This document shows, in pieces, positions 1-10,837 of a stretch of DNA of 64,000 bases (position 1 is its first letter; each line of letters starts with the position of its first letter). The notes beneath the pieces were generated by a model that saw nothing but the letters and a program-made list of their open reading frames with translations, did not search any database and had not been told where the DNA came from. The position numbers were made by a program, and so were the translations under genes. The DNA comes from Macrothele yani (Eukaryota > Arthropoda > Arachnida > Araneae > Macrothelidae): NCBI GenBank assembly GCA_039090855.1, contig CM077012.1, forward strand, positions 142,014,541-142,078,540. The letters are read 5' to 3'.

Positions 1-729
1 ATCAGCGTCCGGACTGTGCAACGGACTCTGCACGCTATGGGCTTTGGGAGCCGACGCCCAACTCGAGTCCCCTTGATGGGTGCACGACACAGAGCTATGC
101 GCCTCGCTTGAGCACGGCAACACCGCCACTGGAAACAAGTAGCCTGGTCTGACGAGTTGCGTTTCCAACTGTATCGGGTAGATGGAAGGATTCGTGTGCG
201 ATGCAAACCCCATGAAGCCATGGATCCCGCCTGTCAACAGGGAACTATACCGGCTGGTGGGAGATGCGTAATGGTATGGGGTGTGTTTACCTGGACTTCA
301 CTGGGACCACTGGTACGTCTACAAACGTATGTGACCAGCCAACGCTATGTGCGCATCCTTTCTGACAAGGTACACCCGTTCATGTCCTGCAATCGTGCTG
401 ATGGGTCGGACCTGTTCCAACAGGACAATGCACCTCCACACAAGTGTCGGGATGCCACATTATGGTTAGAGAAGCATTCATCCGAGTTTGGGGTGTTGCC
501 ATTCCCACCCAAGTCCCCAGATTTGAACGTGATAAAACACATTTGGAATGCCATGCAACGCGCTATCGAACACAGGAATCCGAGACCTCGGAATACACCC
601 GAATTGTGGAATGCTCTGCAGGAAGTATGGTTTGCATTGCCTACAGCATATTTCCAGAAGCTAGTGGAGTCCATGCCCCATCGTATTTCTGTAGTCCTGT
701 GCTCCTGTGGTGGACCTACCAAGTATTAG
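1..729 (+). pseudogene. Tc1-like transposase remnant, DD36E-type spacing
   Basis: This is the C-terminal two thirds of a Tc1/mariner transposase, the enzyme that cuts and rejoins element ends in the nucleus. It is cut off by the left edge. In frame 1 I see the first catalytic Asp (WSDE, about 150), the second Asp in QQDNAPPH (about 430) and the SPDLN segment (about 520). The spacing from the second Asp to the third catalytic position is 36 residues. That third position should be Glu but is Lys (codon 535-537), and there is an in-frame TGA at 109-111. The copy is therefore catalytically dead. Its family matches the head-to-head pair at 49.9-56.2 kb. No 3' terminal repeat was clearly identified after 729. 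Confidence 0.85.
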
Positions 730-947
730 ACTGGTGTACCAGTTTTTCTGGCATTTCAGTGTATAATAAAATCATCATTATTAGCGATAGAACATTGTAT
801 CGCGAGTGTCAATATCTTGCATAGCTTTAGTTATATAAAATGTTGAAACTGTGTTTCATTTGTAATAACCCTGTATTTTCTCCATCTATTGTTTAGGTGA
901 ATGATATGATCCCAATCACTGTTACCTTGAAACATGGCCATATAACT
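730..947. other. Unannotated AT-rich spacer
   Basis: Non-coding, AT-rich; it probably includes the 3' end of the preceding Tc1 remnant, but I could not place its terminal repeat. Confidence 0.5.
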
Positions 948-1003
948 GGGGTGCTCTTTGGCCAAACATGGCCCTTGCATCATAAAAATCCATCAACCAA
1001 CCA
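948..1003 (+). mobile_element. LINE 3' tail fragment
   Basis: A roughly 55-bp segment (GTGCTCTTTGGCC ... CATAAAAATCCATCAACC) matches the extreme 3' end of the two LINEs at 34860-34921 and 44496-44560. It is a 5'-truncated remnant of the same LINE family. Confidence 0.7.
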
Positions 1004-1323
1004 TATACCTGGAAAGATCGGATACAAATGGTGTAGTGTAAGAGCGAACAACTCAAATCATTGTGGGTCAAATGCAGTATAATTTTTTGGAATTTATGTA
1101 GGCTGCACAAATAAGATGGTGTTTTATTGTCACAAAAATTCTTTTATTTCAGTCCTGAGTAACACAAAATGTTGTAAAACATTTCAGCCTCTTTGCGAGT
1201 GTATTTCTGTATGATATAAAATATCACAATAATCTTCATGAATCTCTCTTAAATATTCTGGAATTTGCTATGTTTAAATGCTGTACCTGATTGAATCCCA
1301 GACAATAAATCCCAAACTATTAA

Positions 1324-1368
1324 AATAGTAAGTATAGCATGTTCAACTACATGCTATACTTAACTATT
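1324..1368. repeat. Short inverted repeat (18-bp stem)
   Basis: Arms 1324-1341 and 1350-1368 are inverted copies around an 8-nt loop, with one extra base in the right arm. It could be a MITE core or a chance AT-rich hairpin. Confidence 0.6.
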
Positions 1369-1516
1369 ATTTGTAAGATTTCATCAGAAAGTACCATTCT
1401 ACATTTTTGTTGTGATGTTTTTCTGATAACAAAACTCATGGCTGTTTCTAGTCATACTTAAAAATTTATATGAGTTTTCCACTAAGTTTTAACTTGCTAA
1501 TAATTTGTCTTCAGAT

Positions 1517-1577
1517 TTTTATCACTATGACTGTCTTCTTCTGGCCTTTATTGTTACAGTAAATCATAGTGATAAAA
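1517..1577. repeat. Perfect 14-bp inverted repeat
   Basis: TTTTATCACTATGA at 1517-1530 is repeated exactly in inverted form at 1564-1577 with a 33-nt spacer. The rest of 1004-1790 shows no coding signal. Confidence 0.6.
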
Positions 1578-1794
1578 TCCTGATAAATACAAGACTCCTA
1601 TGAAAATTTGCATGTTAAAAAATTACATTCTAGTGAGAAACTATTTCAAACATTGAAAATTATTCTTGACTTTTTCTGTAGGTTAGGATATGATGGCAAT
1701 TCCTGTTAATTTGCCTCAGAGAATCTATTTTATAACAATGAAGTTAAAACTATCCGATTATTTCAAGACTTCATTCATTAGCCATCCCATAACT

Positions 1795-2341
1795 TGTTTC
1801 AAGAACTAGCAAATGGGGATGAAAAACACATAAATTTCTTATTGTGTATGTGTTATCTAACAGAGAGACTTAAGATTCATAATGTGATTCATCAGACCAA
1901 CACACCTGCTTCCAATCTACATGATGATGGCACCAGGAGAGTCGTTTATGTCAATGGATTTGTTAGAAGAGGGTGACATATACAGCATCTGGTCTTGGAG
2001 GCCATCCGTGCAGCATCACATGGGATATTGTTTCTTGTTGGCCCATATTGTATTGGGTCATTAGCTGCAGCACTGTGCTGCGCTGATTACCCTGTACAAG
2101 GTAACATACTTTACCTCGAGAATTTTCCCTTTTGCTGCCCTGTATGGTTCTTGCCAGTTGGTTGTTTCATCATTTTGGAAGCACTTCTAGTACACTTGAA
2201 CCACAGATGTCGCCTTTTCCAAAATTAATGCATCAATCCTTCGTGTGTGCCCACAATTTAGCCTTTTGGAGACTGATAAATCCAGGGTTTCACCCATCAC
2301 ATTCATAACTTACCTCCCAACCGAACCCCCTATCTCTTATA
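1795..2341 (-). pseudogene. Decayed Tc1-like transposase fragment
   Basis: Read on the minus strand, a weak Tc1-type signal leads to the first catalytic motif (WKQVCWSDESHYE, about 1880-1920) followed by a stop. Upstream (about 2000-2100) there are several stops and loose similarity to the helix-turn-helix region. It abuts the terminal repeat of the next element at 2344. The second Asp and the Glu were not found, so this is a truncated fossil. Confidence 0.45.
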
Positions 2342-2479
2342 TACACTACTGTTTGTGAAAATTGCAACACCAAAAAAGAATTGCACTATTCAAATGAAAT
2401 TTATATCACAAATTCTTCATGTTAGAGGAGATAACTGATTACATTTGTAAAGCTATACAAGATTTTTTCGCTTCAAAAA

Positions 2480-3600
2480 TTAGTATTGTGTGAAGCCACC
2501 TCGAGCAACAATAACAGCCTCTGCATGGCGTGGCATTGAATGGAAGAAGATTTTGAACTCGTCCTGTAGAATAGCCTACCGGGCGGAGGTATTTGACAGG
2601 CCAATTGCTTAGTACCATGTCCCAGATATGTTCGATCGAGGATATATCTGGCAGACATGCACAGCAGGAAAGAAGCGGTATCTGCAGTGCATGGAAGAGG
2701 TCTTGGACATTTCGGGTTACATGTGGCCTAGCATTGTCCTATTGGAATACAGCGCGGACATTCTGGGCTACACATGGCCTAGCATTGTCCTATTGGAATA
2801 CAGCACGGACATTCTGGGCTACACGTGGCCTAACATTATTCTACTGGAATATAGCACCAGGACAACTCTGAAGGAAGGATTTCACCCCCGTTTCTTAAAC
2901 ATCCCCGATGCATTGCTGGCTGTTGAGAGTTTCTTCAATTCGTATCGGGCAAGATTGCAAATTGAACCCAATGGCACCCCAAACCATGATGCTTGGCGTT
3001 CGGCCAGTATGACACTGCAAGATGTCATTCACCACAATGTCTTTGAACGAGTATGTGGCTATCATGGTGCATCAAGTTGAATTATGACTCGTTTTTCTCG
3101 TTAGAAAACATGACCTGTTGGCAACCAGTGCACCGATATCTGTGTTTGAGACTTCATTGCAGCCTGAGACGTGCACCTGTGGTTGAGGTTCAAAGGAATG
3201 CGCAGCAATGGGCTGCTGGCAACAATTCCTCTGTTAAGCAGACGACGTCGAACTATGCTGGAGTATAAAGCCTGACCTGTGATGGTGCTCAGCTGCTGCA
3301 CTAACACCGTGGATGTCACTGTTTGATTGGCCAATGCCATGCAATAGAAGTGTCTGTCATCTTGTGCAGTCATGTAATTTTGCGTTCCATTTCCTTGATT
3401 TCTGAGTGTCCGAGCCTCATCTGTACACTGACACTGCATTTGCATCACTGTACTGGCGTTTCATCCCGTACAAATGGCAATTTTGTGGTAGAAAAATCTA
3501 GCTTCTCCCACCTCAACAATCCTTCCTTGCTCAAAGTCCATCAGGTGTTCATAATGCGACCTTCAGCAAAGGGACATAGTGAGACACAAGAGACACCCTT
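2480..3600 (-). pseudogene. Broken transposase of Tc1 'F'
   Basis: Minus-strand pieces resemble a Tc1 transposase: a DNA-binding region with RRRLLNRGI and LLRIPL at about 3180-3260, and a catalytic region with DNARPH (about 2715-2735) and IEHIWDM (about 2620-2635). The spacing from the second Asp to Glu is 34 residues. There are many frameshifts and stops, including a stop just before DNARPH, and this catalytic segment is triplicated. It cannot encode an active protein. Confidence 0.7.
2718..2858. repeat. 51-bp tandem repeat, about 2.8 copies, over a catalytic motif
   Basis: Copies begin at 2718, 2769 and 2820. The unit is exactly 17 codons long, and on the minus strand it contains the DNARPH segment with the second catalytic Asp of the transposase. 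Confidence 0.9.
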
Positions 3601-3785
3601 TCGACTCGATGTTGGCTCTTGACTGATAGCAACATCTTCTTTGAGCCAGCTCTTTATACTCAAGAGTGGACAGTTCAGAGGGTGCTGCTCCTAAACCTAA
3701 ACCGCATGCACATTTGCACTGATATTTTAATCATTTGCATGTCCTAACCTGCTGTACATATCCTGTAAGTTTTAAGCTAATACTA

Positions 3786-5332
3786 CACTAGTGTGCAAAA
3801 CTTAAGCAACAACGTCGTTTGACAGCATACAGTCATGACAGGGGAGACAAGGGCGATTTGCGGGTTGTACAAGGGAACAACAACTCATGACAAAGGTGAT
3901 GCATATGCAAATAGCAGGAGTTCGATGTCAGAGGTGACGTTAGGGCATGTAAACTGCGTGGAGGCAGCGCGTGCAGTGCCAGCTGACTACAAAAGACGGC
4001 GGACAGAGGCATTTCCAGACATTCGCTGCAAGTGAAAGTGAGATCGATCGTGCAATATGGCTAGGAGAAACCATCAGGATGCCTTTACACGTGGTAGAAT
4101 GATCGGCAAGCTGGAGGAGGGGCGTACCGTGATGAGTGTTGCCCAAGAGTTTGGAATCGATAAAAGTGTAGTGTCACAAGCTTGGAAAGCCTACCGAACG
4201 ACAGGTACAGCTGTACGAAAGGTAGGTGGTGGTCGCCCCAGGAAAACAACGGCGAGTGACGACCGATATCTCATCGTGCAAGCGAAAAGAGACCGGAACC
4301 AGACAGCTGGCAGCATGGCGCAGCGGTTGCATACAGCAACCGGACGACAGGTATCCCGGTTTACTGTGGCCAGATGCCTTCATAAGGGTGAGCTATATGC
4401 CCGCCGGCCGGAACGCTGCATACCATTGACAGCAGCCCATCGGCGGCACCGTTTACAGTGGTGTCGCGAACATGCACACTGGACACCTGATCAATGGAGT
4501 CACGTCCTCTTTACCGATGAGAGTCGTTTCAGTCGGACAAACGATTCTCAGCGCCAGTTGATCTGGTGAGAGGTAGGGACACGCTTTCATCCCACGAACA
4601 TCAGGGAACGAGACCATTGGGGTGGTCCTGGCGTACTTGTGTGGGGTGGCATTATGCTGAACGGTCGGACGGAGCTCCACATATTCGACACAGGGTCCGT
4701 AACCGGAGCGCGCTACTGTGATGAGATCATCAGCCCCCACGTGCGTCTGTTCCGAGGTGCCATTGGTCCAGACTTTGTTTTTATGGACGACAACGCTCGC
4801 CCACACAGGTCCCAAGCAGTTGAGGACCTGTTAGATTCTGAAGATATTCGCAGAATGGAGTGGCCAGCGTGCTCCCTGATTTAAATCCCATCGAACATGT
4901 GTGGGATGTTTTGGGGAGACGCCTGGCGGCACGATCGTTTCCCCTGGAGAACACCAGACAACTGACACAGATGCTCATCGAGGAGTGGGAACTGTTACCT
5001 CAAGAACTGTTGGATCATCTGGTGTTGAGTATGGCCAGATGGTGCCACGCAACCATTTCACTTCGGGGAGGTCATATCCCGTACTAAGGGACTTTGGATT
5101 GTTGTTCTCCCTCATGGACTGTCGGTTAGGTGTACGAATGCCGTGCTGTCAATAAACCATTTTCTGCTGCCTGCCTTCGTGTATGCGTTCTATTCATTTG
5201 TTTGCTACGCTGCTTTCGTCATCCTTTAGGTACTGCATTGTGCCTCTGTAGTGTGAATTTCATGTCTCACAGGTGAGTTTTCGCGGAATTACGCCAAAAT
5301 CAGTAAAGTTGCTTAAGTGTTGCACACTAGTG
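3786..5332 (+). mobile_element. Tc1-like element 'G' (1547 bp) nested in 'F'
   Basis: The 25-bp terminal inverted repeats start CACTAGTGTGCAA at 3786 and end at 5332 with one mismatch; TA flanks both sides (3784-3785 and 5333-5334). It contains a plus-strand transposase with few lesions. Because 'F' continues on both sides, 'G' is the younger insertion. Confidence 0.92.
4057..5087 (+). pseudogene. Tc1-like transposase (DD34E), one stop and one frameshift
   Basis: A nearly complete Tc1 transposase of about 343 codons starting MARRNHQDAFTRGR. The N-terminal helix-turn-helix region (residues 1-110, with a GRPRK hook at about 59-63) is followed by the DDE domain: TDESRF, MDDNARPH and NPIEHVWD, with 34 residues between the second Asp and Glu. 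All catalytic residues are present. Two lesions disable it: a TGA at 4567-4569 where CGA would restore Arg, and a one-base loss near 4875, after which the frame continues to GGHIPY and the stop at about 5087. Related to the transposases at 26.7-27.5 and 41.3-42.4 kb. Confidence 0.92.
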
Positions 5333-5594
5333 TAGTAAGTAGTTCTTCATGGTGTTGCAATTTTTAAAAACAGTAGTCTATATTCCCTTAGCCTACAGGC
5401 CACACATTCCTATTCATGTCAGTATTGGGTGTAACTCACTTTCCATAGAGGTTAGTGAGCACTTGGTGTACATATATTTACATGCAATTCAGTAGTTTTT
5501 AAAATTCATATTTCAGAAAAATATTAAATTAGACCTAAGAAATGCATCAGTTACCATGTACAGCATCCTCACTTAACAATAAAACATAACTTCT

Positions 5595-5652
5595 GATTGG
5601 TCGGTTGATTTTTTACTGGCGCAATGGGGTCAAAAGGCCAAAGAACGCCAAG
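5595..5652 (-). mobile_element. LINE 3' tail fragment, reversed
   Basis: On the minus strand it reads CGTTCTTTGGCC ... TTGCGCCAGTAAAAAATCAACC, the same 3' tail as the LINEs at 34.9 and 44.5 kb but more diverged. The flanks (5381-5594 and 5653-6545) are AT-rich and show no recognisable feature. Confidence 0.6.
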
Positions 5653-6547
5653 TCCAATGTCTTAAAATATTTACAACTGCCAATTGGAAGAAGTGAATGT
5701 TGTGTGTCAGTGGAGCAAGCTGCTGTTTAGCAGGGAAGAACAGAAAATGAAAAGCAGTGTTAGTCTTTTTCAGTCTTAGGTGATTTAATATTAGTAGACT
5801 ACAGTAGAGCAGAATTCATTGGCTTGAGAACTTATAACGAGAAGTAGTTACAGAAGGAATCACAGCTCAACAACACATATTTCATTTGTATTCAACCAGA
5901 CCAGATTGTTTATTATATAATATCAATACTGTATAAGGCTGTAATGTCGAAGTTCTGGAGAATGAAATGTAGAATTAGGTGGCTTGCACCTATGGGTTAG
6001 CACTCTCTTATGTAATAATGTATAATTTTAAAATACTATATAGATTACATCTTAGAAAGTTATGCCCTGGAAGCACAGGGTGTAGTTCTGCTATAGTTCA
6101 TAGTAAAACTGTATCTGATGTACATATGTAAGTAAAATAAAACTGGCAGAAAGCTACCTACAAGTAGCTAATGAAATGTTTTCTGTCTAAAGCAATAAAA
6201 AATTTATAAATGAAAGTTATTTCTCTTATTTAAAAATGACTTTTGCATTAATTAACTATATTGTGAGGAAAGAGTAAAATAAGATTTTCATGAGAAAAAA
6301 TATAAATGTGGAAAAGCAAAACACTTTTAGGTGCACATTTTTTTTACTTTTAGCAGTTGTGACTATTGCGTCTTATATTTATTCACATTAGCAGCAAAAA
6401 CTAAGGAAGTATATAACTAACAAAACTGCAGTCATTAAAAATGTATTGGCACGCTGCATTTTAAAAGATTTTTACCAAACCCTCTGTGGGCTAAATAAAA
6501 ATGGTCTTGTTGGCTGATGGTTACCAACATCTGCTCTTAACAAATTA

Positions 6548-7939
6548 CACTGCTGGCCACCCAAAATGCAACACCAAGAAGGACACGAGATAGCAAAGCT
6601 AGATTTACTGGACACATAACAACAGATACAAAAATGAAATGATTGAGCTTACAGTCCCTTGCGACTTGCGGAACACGCAGACATCAATAGTTCGTGTGGC
6701 CCCCATGGCTGGCAATAACGGCCGCTACACGCCGTGGCATCGAACAAAAGAGGCTTTGGATGTGGGCTTGGGGTATGTCGGTTCAGGCCACTTCCACACG
6801 TTGCCACAGTTCATCATGCGTAGCCACGGGTGGTGCTTGCCGGGTCACTCAGTTGCCAATCAGCGACCAGACATGTTCAATGGGCGACATATTGGGAGAA
6901 CAGGCGGGCCACGGCAGCAGTGACACCTAGTGGGCCGTGAAGAATTGTTGCACGATGCGTGCCACATGCGGGCGCGCATTTTCCTGTTGAAACATGGCCG
7001 CTGGCAGGACCTGCAGATAAGGTAGGATTACAGGCTCCAAAACGTCGGAGATGTAGCGGTGGCTGTTGAGTGCACCGGCGATGCGTACTAGAGGGATGCG
7101 AGTGTCATATCCAATTGCGCCCCAAACCAGAACGCCAGGTGATTGACCGGTATGGCGATGCATAATGCAGGCGTCGTACAGTTTCTCGCCGCGGTGCTGC
7201 CACACGCGAATTAGACCATCGTCATGTTGCAAGCAGAAGAGGGATTCGTCGGAGAAGACAATGTCGTGCCATTCTGTAGTCCAGGTGCGGCGTTCAATGG
7301 CCCACTGCTGCCACACTCGCCGGTGGTGTAACGTCAATGGTAATCGGAGCAATGGGCGCCGTGCGACAAGTCCCCGCTCCAGCAGACGACGTCAAACAGT
7401 ATGTGCTGACACAGGTTGTTGCGCGACACAACCTAATTCTTGCGCTAACGTTCGTGATGTGGCGGCGCGACACAACATACCAGACCTCTCGTTCGGTGGT
7501 GTGCTGCGGCTATGGCAATCGCTCACGTCGGTCCGTCCGTCCCTCTTGCACCCATTGAATACATACTCACCTGACTGTAGCTGGATGTCGTCCCACATCG
7601 GCGCCGATGTCTCTGTACGATAAATCGCTGTCGCGTAAGCCACTATTCGTCCTCTGTCGAACTCCGAAATGTGCTGGAATGACTGCCGTATTCTGCAACG
7701 AGGCATCAGGGAGCTTCCCACGCACAGGTCCGGCAGCACAACACACTTCCACTACTTACACCCCGCCTTCTGTGCACCCTTCTTTATAGTGCTTCTCGGT
7801 GGCGTGCAGGGCGCACATGATTTGCATATGCCCTGCAATGCTAATCATTTGCATGTCCTCTCGCGGGCGACGCATGCTGCAAATTTCAGGCCAATCGGAT
7901 GCTTCCTTCTTGGTGTTGCATTTTGGGTGGCCAGCAGTG
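6548..7939 (-). mobile_element. Tc1-like element with perfect 36-bp terminal repeats
   Basis: The terminal inverted repeats at 6548-6583 and 7904-7939 (outermost bases CACTGCTGGCCACCC) are identical over 36 bp. TA duplications lie at 6546-6547 and 7940-7941. At 1392 bp it is close to full length. The ends are intact although the transposase inside is broken, so the copy could in principle be moved by an enzyme supplied elsewhere. Confidence 0.95.
6684..7752 (-). pseudogene. Broken Tc1-like transposase of the 6548-7939 element
   Basis: On the minus strand an N-terminal part (FDRGRIVAYA, about 7660) is followed by a frameshift near 7390. The catalytic core then reads FSDESLF (about 7250), QQENARPH (about 6980; Glu replaces the second catalytic Asp) and SPIEHVW (about 6870), ending HGGHTNY at 6684. 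In-frame stops follow TAH (about 6928), IGN (about 6850) and VEVA (about 6790). The spacing is 34 residues. The missing Asp alone would abolish catalysis. Confidence 0.88.
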
Positions 7940-8028
7940 TAGATATTATGGCTAATCATGCATTCAGAATATGGTGCAATATTCTTATTATAACAGAGAT
8001 TCATCGGTGTACATAATCTGCTTTTTTG

Positions 8029-8214
8029 TCTCAGTTACATACAGCACTGAATGTTGGACACATGCACCTGCATTACAGAGTAGCAGTTTTAGCCATACCA
8101 TTTCCCTTCATGGTATTCCCAATATTCGGTGATAATGCTCAACAGATTAAATTTGTTTGCAGCGTACAACATTTTGGAATTAAAAAAAAAACAAGATGCC
8201 AAAAGTTCAATTGA
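8029..8214 (+). pseudogene. Decayed UDP-glucuronosyltransferase-like exon
   Basis: After a good acceptor (TTTTTGTCTCAG, ending about 8030) the plus strand reads an open segment containing the run VFPIFGDNAQQI followed by HFGI. This resembles the donor-binding signature of UDP-glycosyltransferases, membrane-bound enzymes of the endoplasmic reticulum that conjugate sugars to small lipophilic compounds. The upstream residues that should carry the HGG part do not fit, the frame ends in a lysine run at 8178-8190 and a stop at 8212-8214, and no further exon is visible. I read it as a pseudogene fragment; a chance match is possible. Confidence 0.35.
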
Positions 8215-10034
8215 TTATTTTCAAAAAAATAAAAAAGTCGGTATATGCCATTGTGAGTTTCACAATGAAAACTTAAGATTTGTTTTATGTAAGACTTCTG
8301 AAATCAGTGTTTTCCAACTCCAGTTTGCTCAGACTTGAAGTAGCCTCCACCACTTTCATGTGTTAATAGAGCTAACAAATATTTCAAAGATTATAACTGC
8401 TTTATTTATTTATTTTGGTAAATTTTGACTTCCACCACTTGCAATCGCAGTTAATAGTCAAAAACAAAGATTATTACTGCTATTTTTTTTCCTGTCTTTT
8501 TTTTAACACCTTCACCGTTTAATTGACCTGCAAAACAAATAGCTTTTAGGAGGGGTTTTTTTGGCAACATACTCATTAATTATAGAGCAATGTGAGCAAT
8601 GGAATCTATTTCTGGGATTAAGAGTTGCAACAATTCCTAGACAAGACAAAATAAGCCATAACTTCTAAATATATCAACACAGTGTTTTACTCTGCATACT
8701 GGGAAAGGGTCTGCCAGTGTTTTCCAAACCAGGAAAACTTTCTCCATATATCTGCAATCTCCCAAGAAAGAACAGCAGGTCTAACCAACATCATTGGTAG
8801 AAATGTCAGGTTCTTAAATTTGTATCATTGGTAGAGTTGCATATAGTATTCAGGTTAACTGGTGACTATTGTATGTCCTTAATCAAATTAATGTGCCACA
8901 CGCACAAATTAAAAAAAAAACATTACATACATTCACTCATCACTTGACACATGATCTGTGTGATCTCTACAGGGCAAAAATGATAATGGTTCTGGAAAAG
9001 TGTGTGCCTTCTCTAGTGCATTCTGGCTGATGAGTCAATTGAAATTATTTTATTTACTTGGAAATGAGATTGTGTTAGCTAGTACTTGAATGGTAATTAG
9101 AAGATATTGATTTCTGCATCAGGAGCTATAAATGTAAAGTTTTTACATTTTTTTTAATTTTCCACATGGATAACTGTTGCTAAGAGCACTTAATGCCAAA
9201 TATTATTTCCAAAAGCATTCCATAAATTCCAGTTCATGCAAATAACATTTTAGAAACTGAAATTATATTTTTCTGCCTTTTTTTTTTTAAGTTTCCTTTC
9301 TAAATTTCTGTCCTTGATTTGTGCTGATCCAATTCAGATAATATCCAAATCTAATCAGAAGATGAATACTAATACATAACACTTTTCTATCCTGATTCTA
9401 ACAGATGTAGAATGACATATTTTTGACAACAAATTTTGCCATAAGTATTTTAAGAGGTTCTAAGGCATGATTCAATGTCTAATTCATTCTTACTAATCAA
9501 TCTACTATTGACATTTGTCACAACAAAAAAACTGGTGAACATTCCTGCAGATTTTCTTACCTCAAAAATTTCCACATTCAGTCTTATGATTCATAACCAG
9601 ACTCCACAGTATATTAAACTATTAATTTTGGACTTTTTTGAGCAGATTCCAGTTCCTGTTTTAAATTTTAAAACCTAAACTTTCTCTATTCTTTAGTACA
9701 CTCCCACTGTTTTGATAGCACATAAAAAAAAAAACACATTACGTGGTCTTTCATCCTAGTATTAAAGCTATCTCGACACTTCGAAAAGAGCAATATGTAT
9801 GGCAATCACCATAGACTGCCAGTTACGACCAAGTTCTTTTGTAGAGAAAATTGTTTAAGTACAGCACATCTGTTATAAGACAGGTTCTTCTTAAGTCACT
9901 ATGTTTCAAGTCTTCTTGTATCTCGAGTTAAAAATAAAAAAATAAAAAGTGCATTAAATAAAAGAAAGATGGTTTGTTCATAATGGTTGTTCCAAAACTT
10001 GCCTTGTGTCATCGTATTTTACGATTGTCACTGT
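8215..10034. other. Unannotated AT-rich region
   Basis: About 1.8 kb of AT-rich sequence with homopolymer runs and no coding, terminal-repeat or tandem-repeat signal that I could recognise. It may be intron or intergenic DNA. Confidence 0.5.
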
Positions 10035-10147
10035 TCACATGGTCTCATTTCGATAGTGTTTGATGGCTGTTTTTAGTTCTCGTAGTTTTTGAAGAGCTCT
10101 TTGGCTGCAGAATCTTTCAAGAAACTGCTTTTAAGGGAAAAGTTATC
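10035..10147 (-). other. Candidate short terminal exon, identity unknown
   Basis: On the minus strand two acceptor-like sites precede short open stretches. TTTCTTTGCAG before 10147 opens 24 codons (DNFSLKSSFL...) to a TAA at about 10076. A second AG at 10125-10126 opens a different frame (FLERFCSQRALQKLRELK...) to a TGA at 10035-10037. The second is basic and helix-like. I recognise neither, and both overlap the inverted repeat at 10144-10241, so this may be chance. Confidence 0.2.
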
Positions 10148-10241
10148 CTGCAAAGAAATGGATACATTTTCAGAATATAACATTTAATATATTGAGTCTC
10201 ATGTATTAATAAAAGCATTATGTATCCATTCCTTGGCAGGA
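10144..10241. repeat. 23-bp imperfect inverted repeat
   Basis: Arms 10144-10166 and 10219-10241 match 20 of 23 bases inverted, with a 52-nt spacer. This geometry would allow a hairpin of miRNA-precursor size or a small MITE. Confidence 0.7.
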
Positions 10242-10267
10242 TCAAGTGATCTGAAGAACATGTTTTA

Positions 10268-10300
10268 GACACCGCCCTTCTCGCACAGAAGGGCGGTGTC
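10268..10300. repeat. Perfect GC-rich hairpin (14-bp stem, 5-nt loop)
   Basis: GACACCGCCCTTCT, loop CGCAC, then the exact inverted copy, followed at once by TTAATAAA. The right half (CACAGAAGGGCGGTGTC) recurs at 10703-10719 inside the LINE fragment, so the hairpin appears built from LINE sequence. Confidence 0.9.
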
Positions 10301-10837
10301 TTAATAAATGTTGCAATGTTAGCTCAATGCAAGTCCAGAAGTGTTTAGGTTGGTCAACAGTTTTTTGTCATGCTAGTGACTCAATGTGCCAAAGAGTTTC
10401 AGGCACCACTGTACATCATGAAAAACAAAAATATAAAGTAAAAAAAAACGAAACAAAAAATAAAAACTACGACATGATATCCAAACACTACATGAAAGGG
10501 TTGACACAAAAACGAGTGAAAATATACAAAATGCAAAACACATACAATGTGTACAAAGTAGACACATTACACTAATTGTTTAAAAGATGGCTGGGTTGTC
10601 TTGTTTGTTACATTTTTATTTCTGTTAAAAGCAGAAAATGAACATGTTCATGATGAAAGTGACAACACACGCACAGCAATCAGGGGTGAATCACAGGTCT
10701 TGCACAGAAGGGCGGTGTCACGATGCAGTAAGTAGCTGGGAATGAAATAATGCCCAATGTTTAGACCCTCAAGTAAAACTCTCTCTGGTTCTGTTGAAGA
10801 CCAAATAAAAGAACAGACTTGATTCAATGCAGTTTGT

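Larger units (their letters stand above)
2344..5378 (-). mobile_element. Tc1-like element 'F', split by a second Tc1
   Basis: The ends are inverted repeats: CACTACTGTTTGTGAAAATT at 2344 and its inverted counterpart ending at 5378, about 25 of 28 bases matching. TA dinucleotides flank them at 2342-2343 and 5379-5380. The element carries a decayed minus-strand transposase and is interrupted by Tc1 'G' (3786-5332). Without that insertion it is about 1.5 kb, normal for Tc1. Confidence 0.8.
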
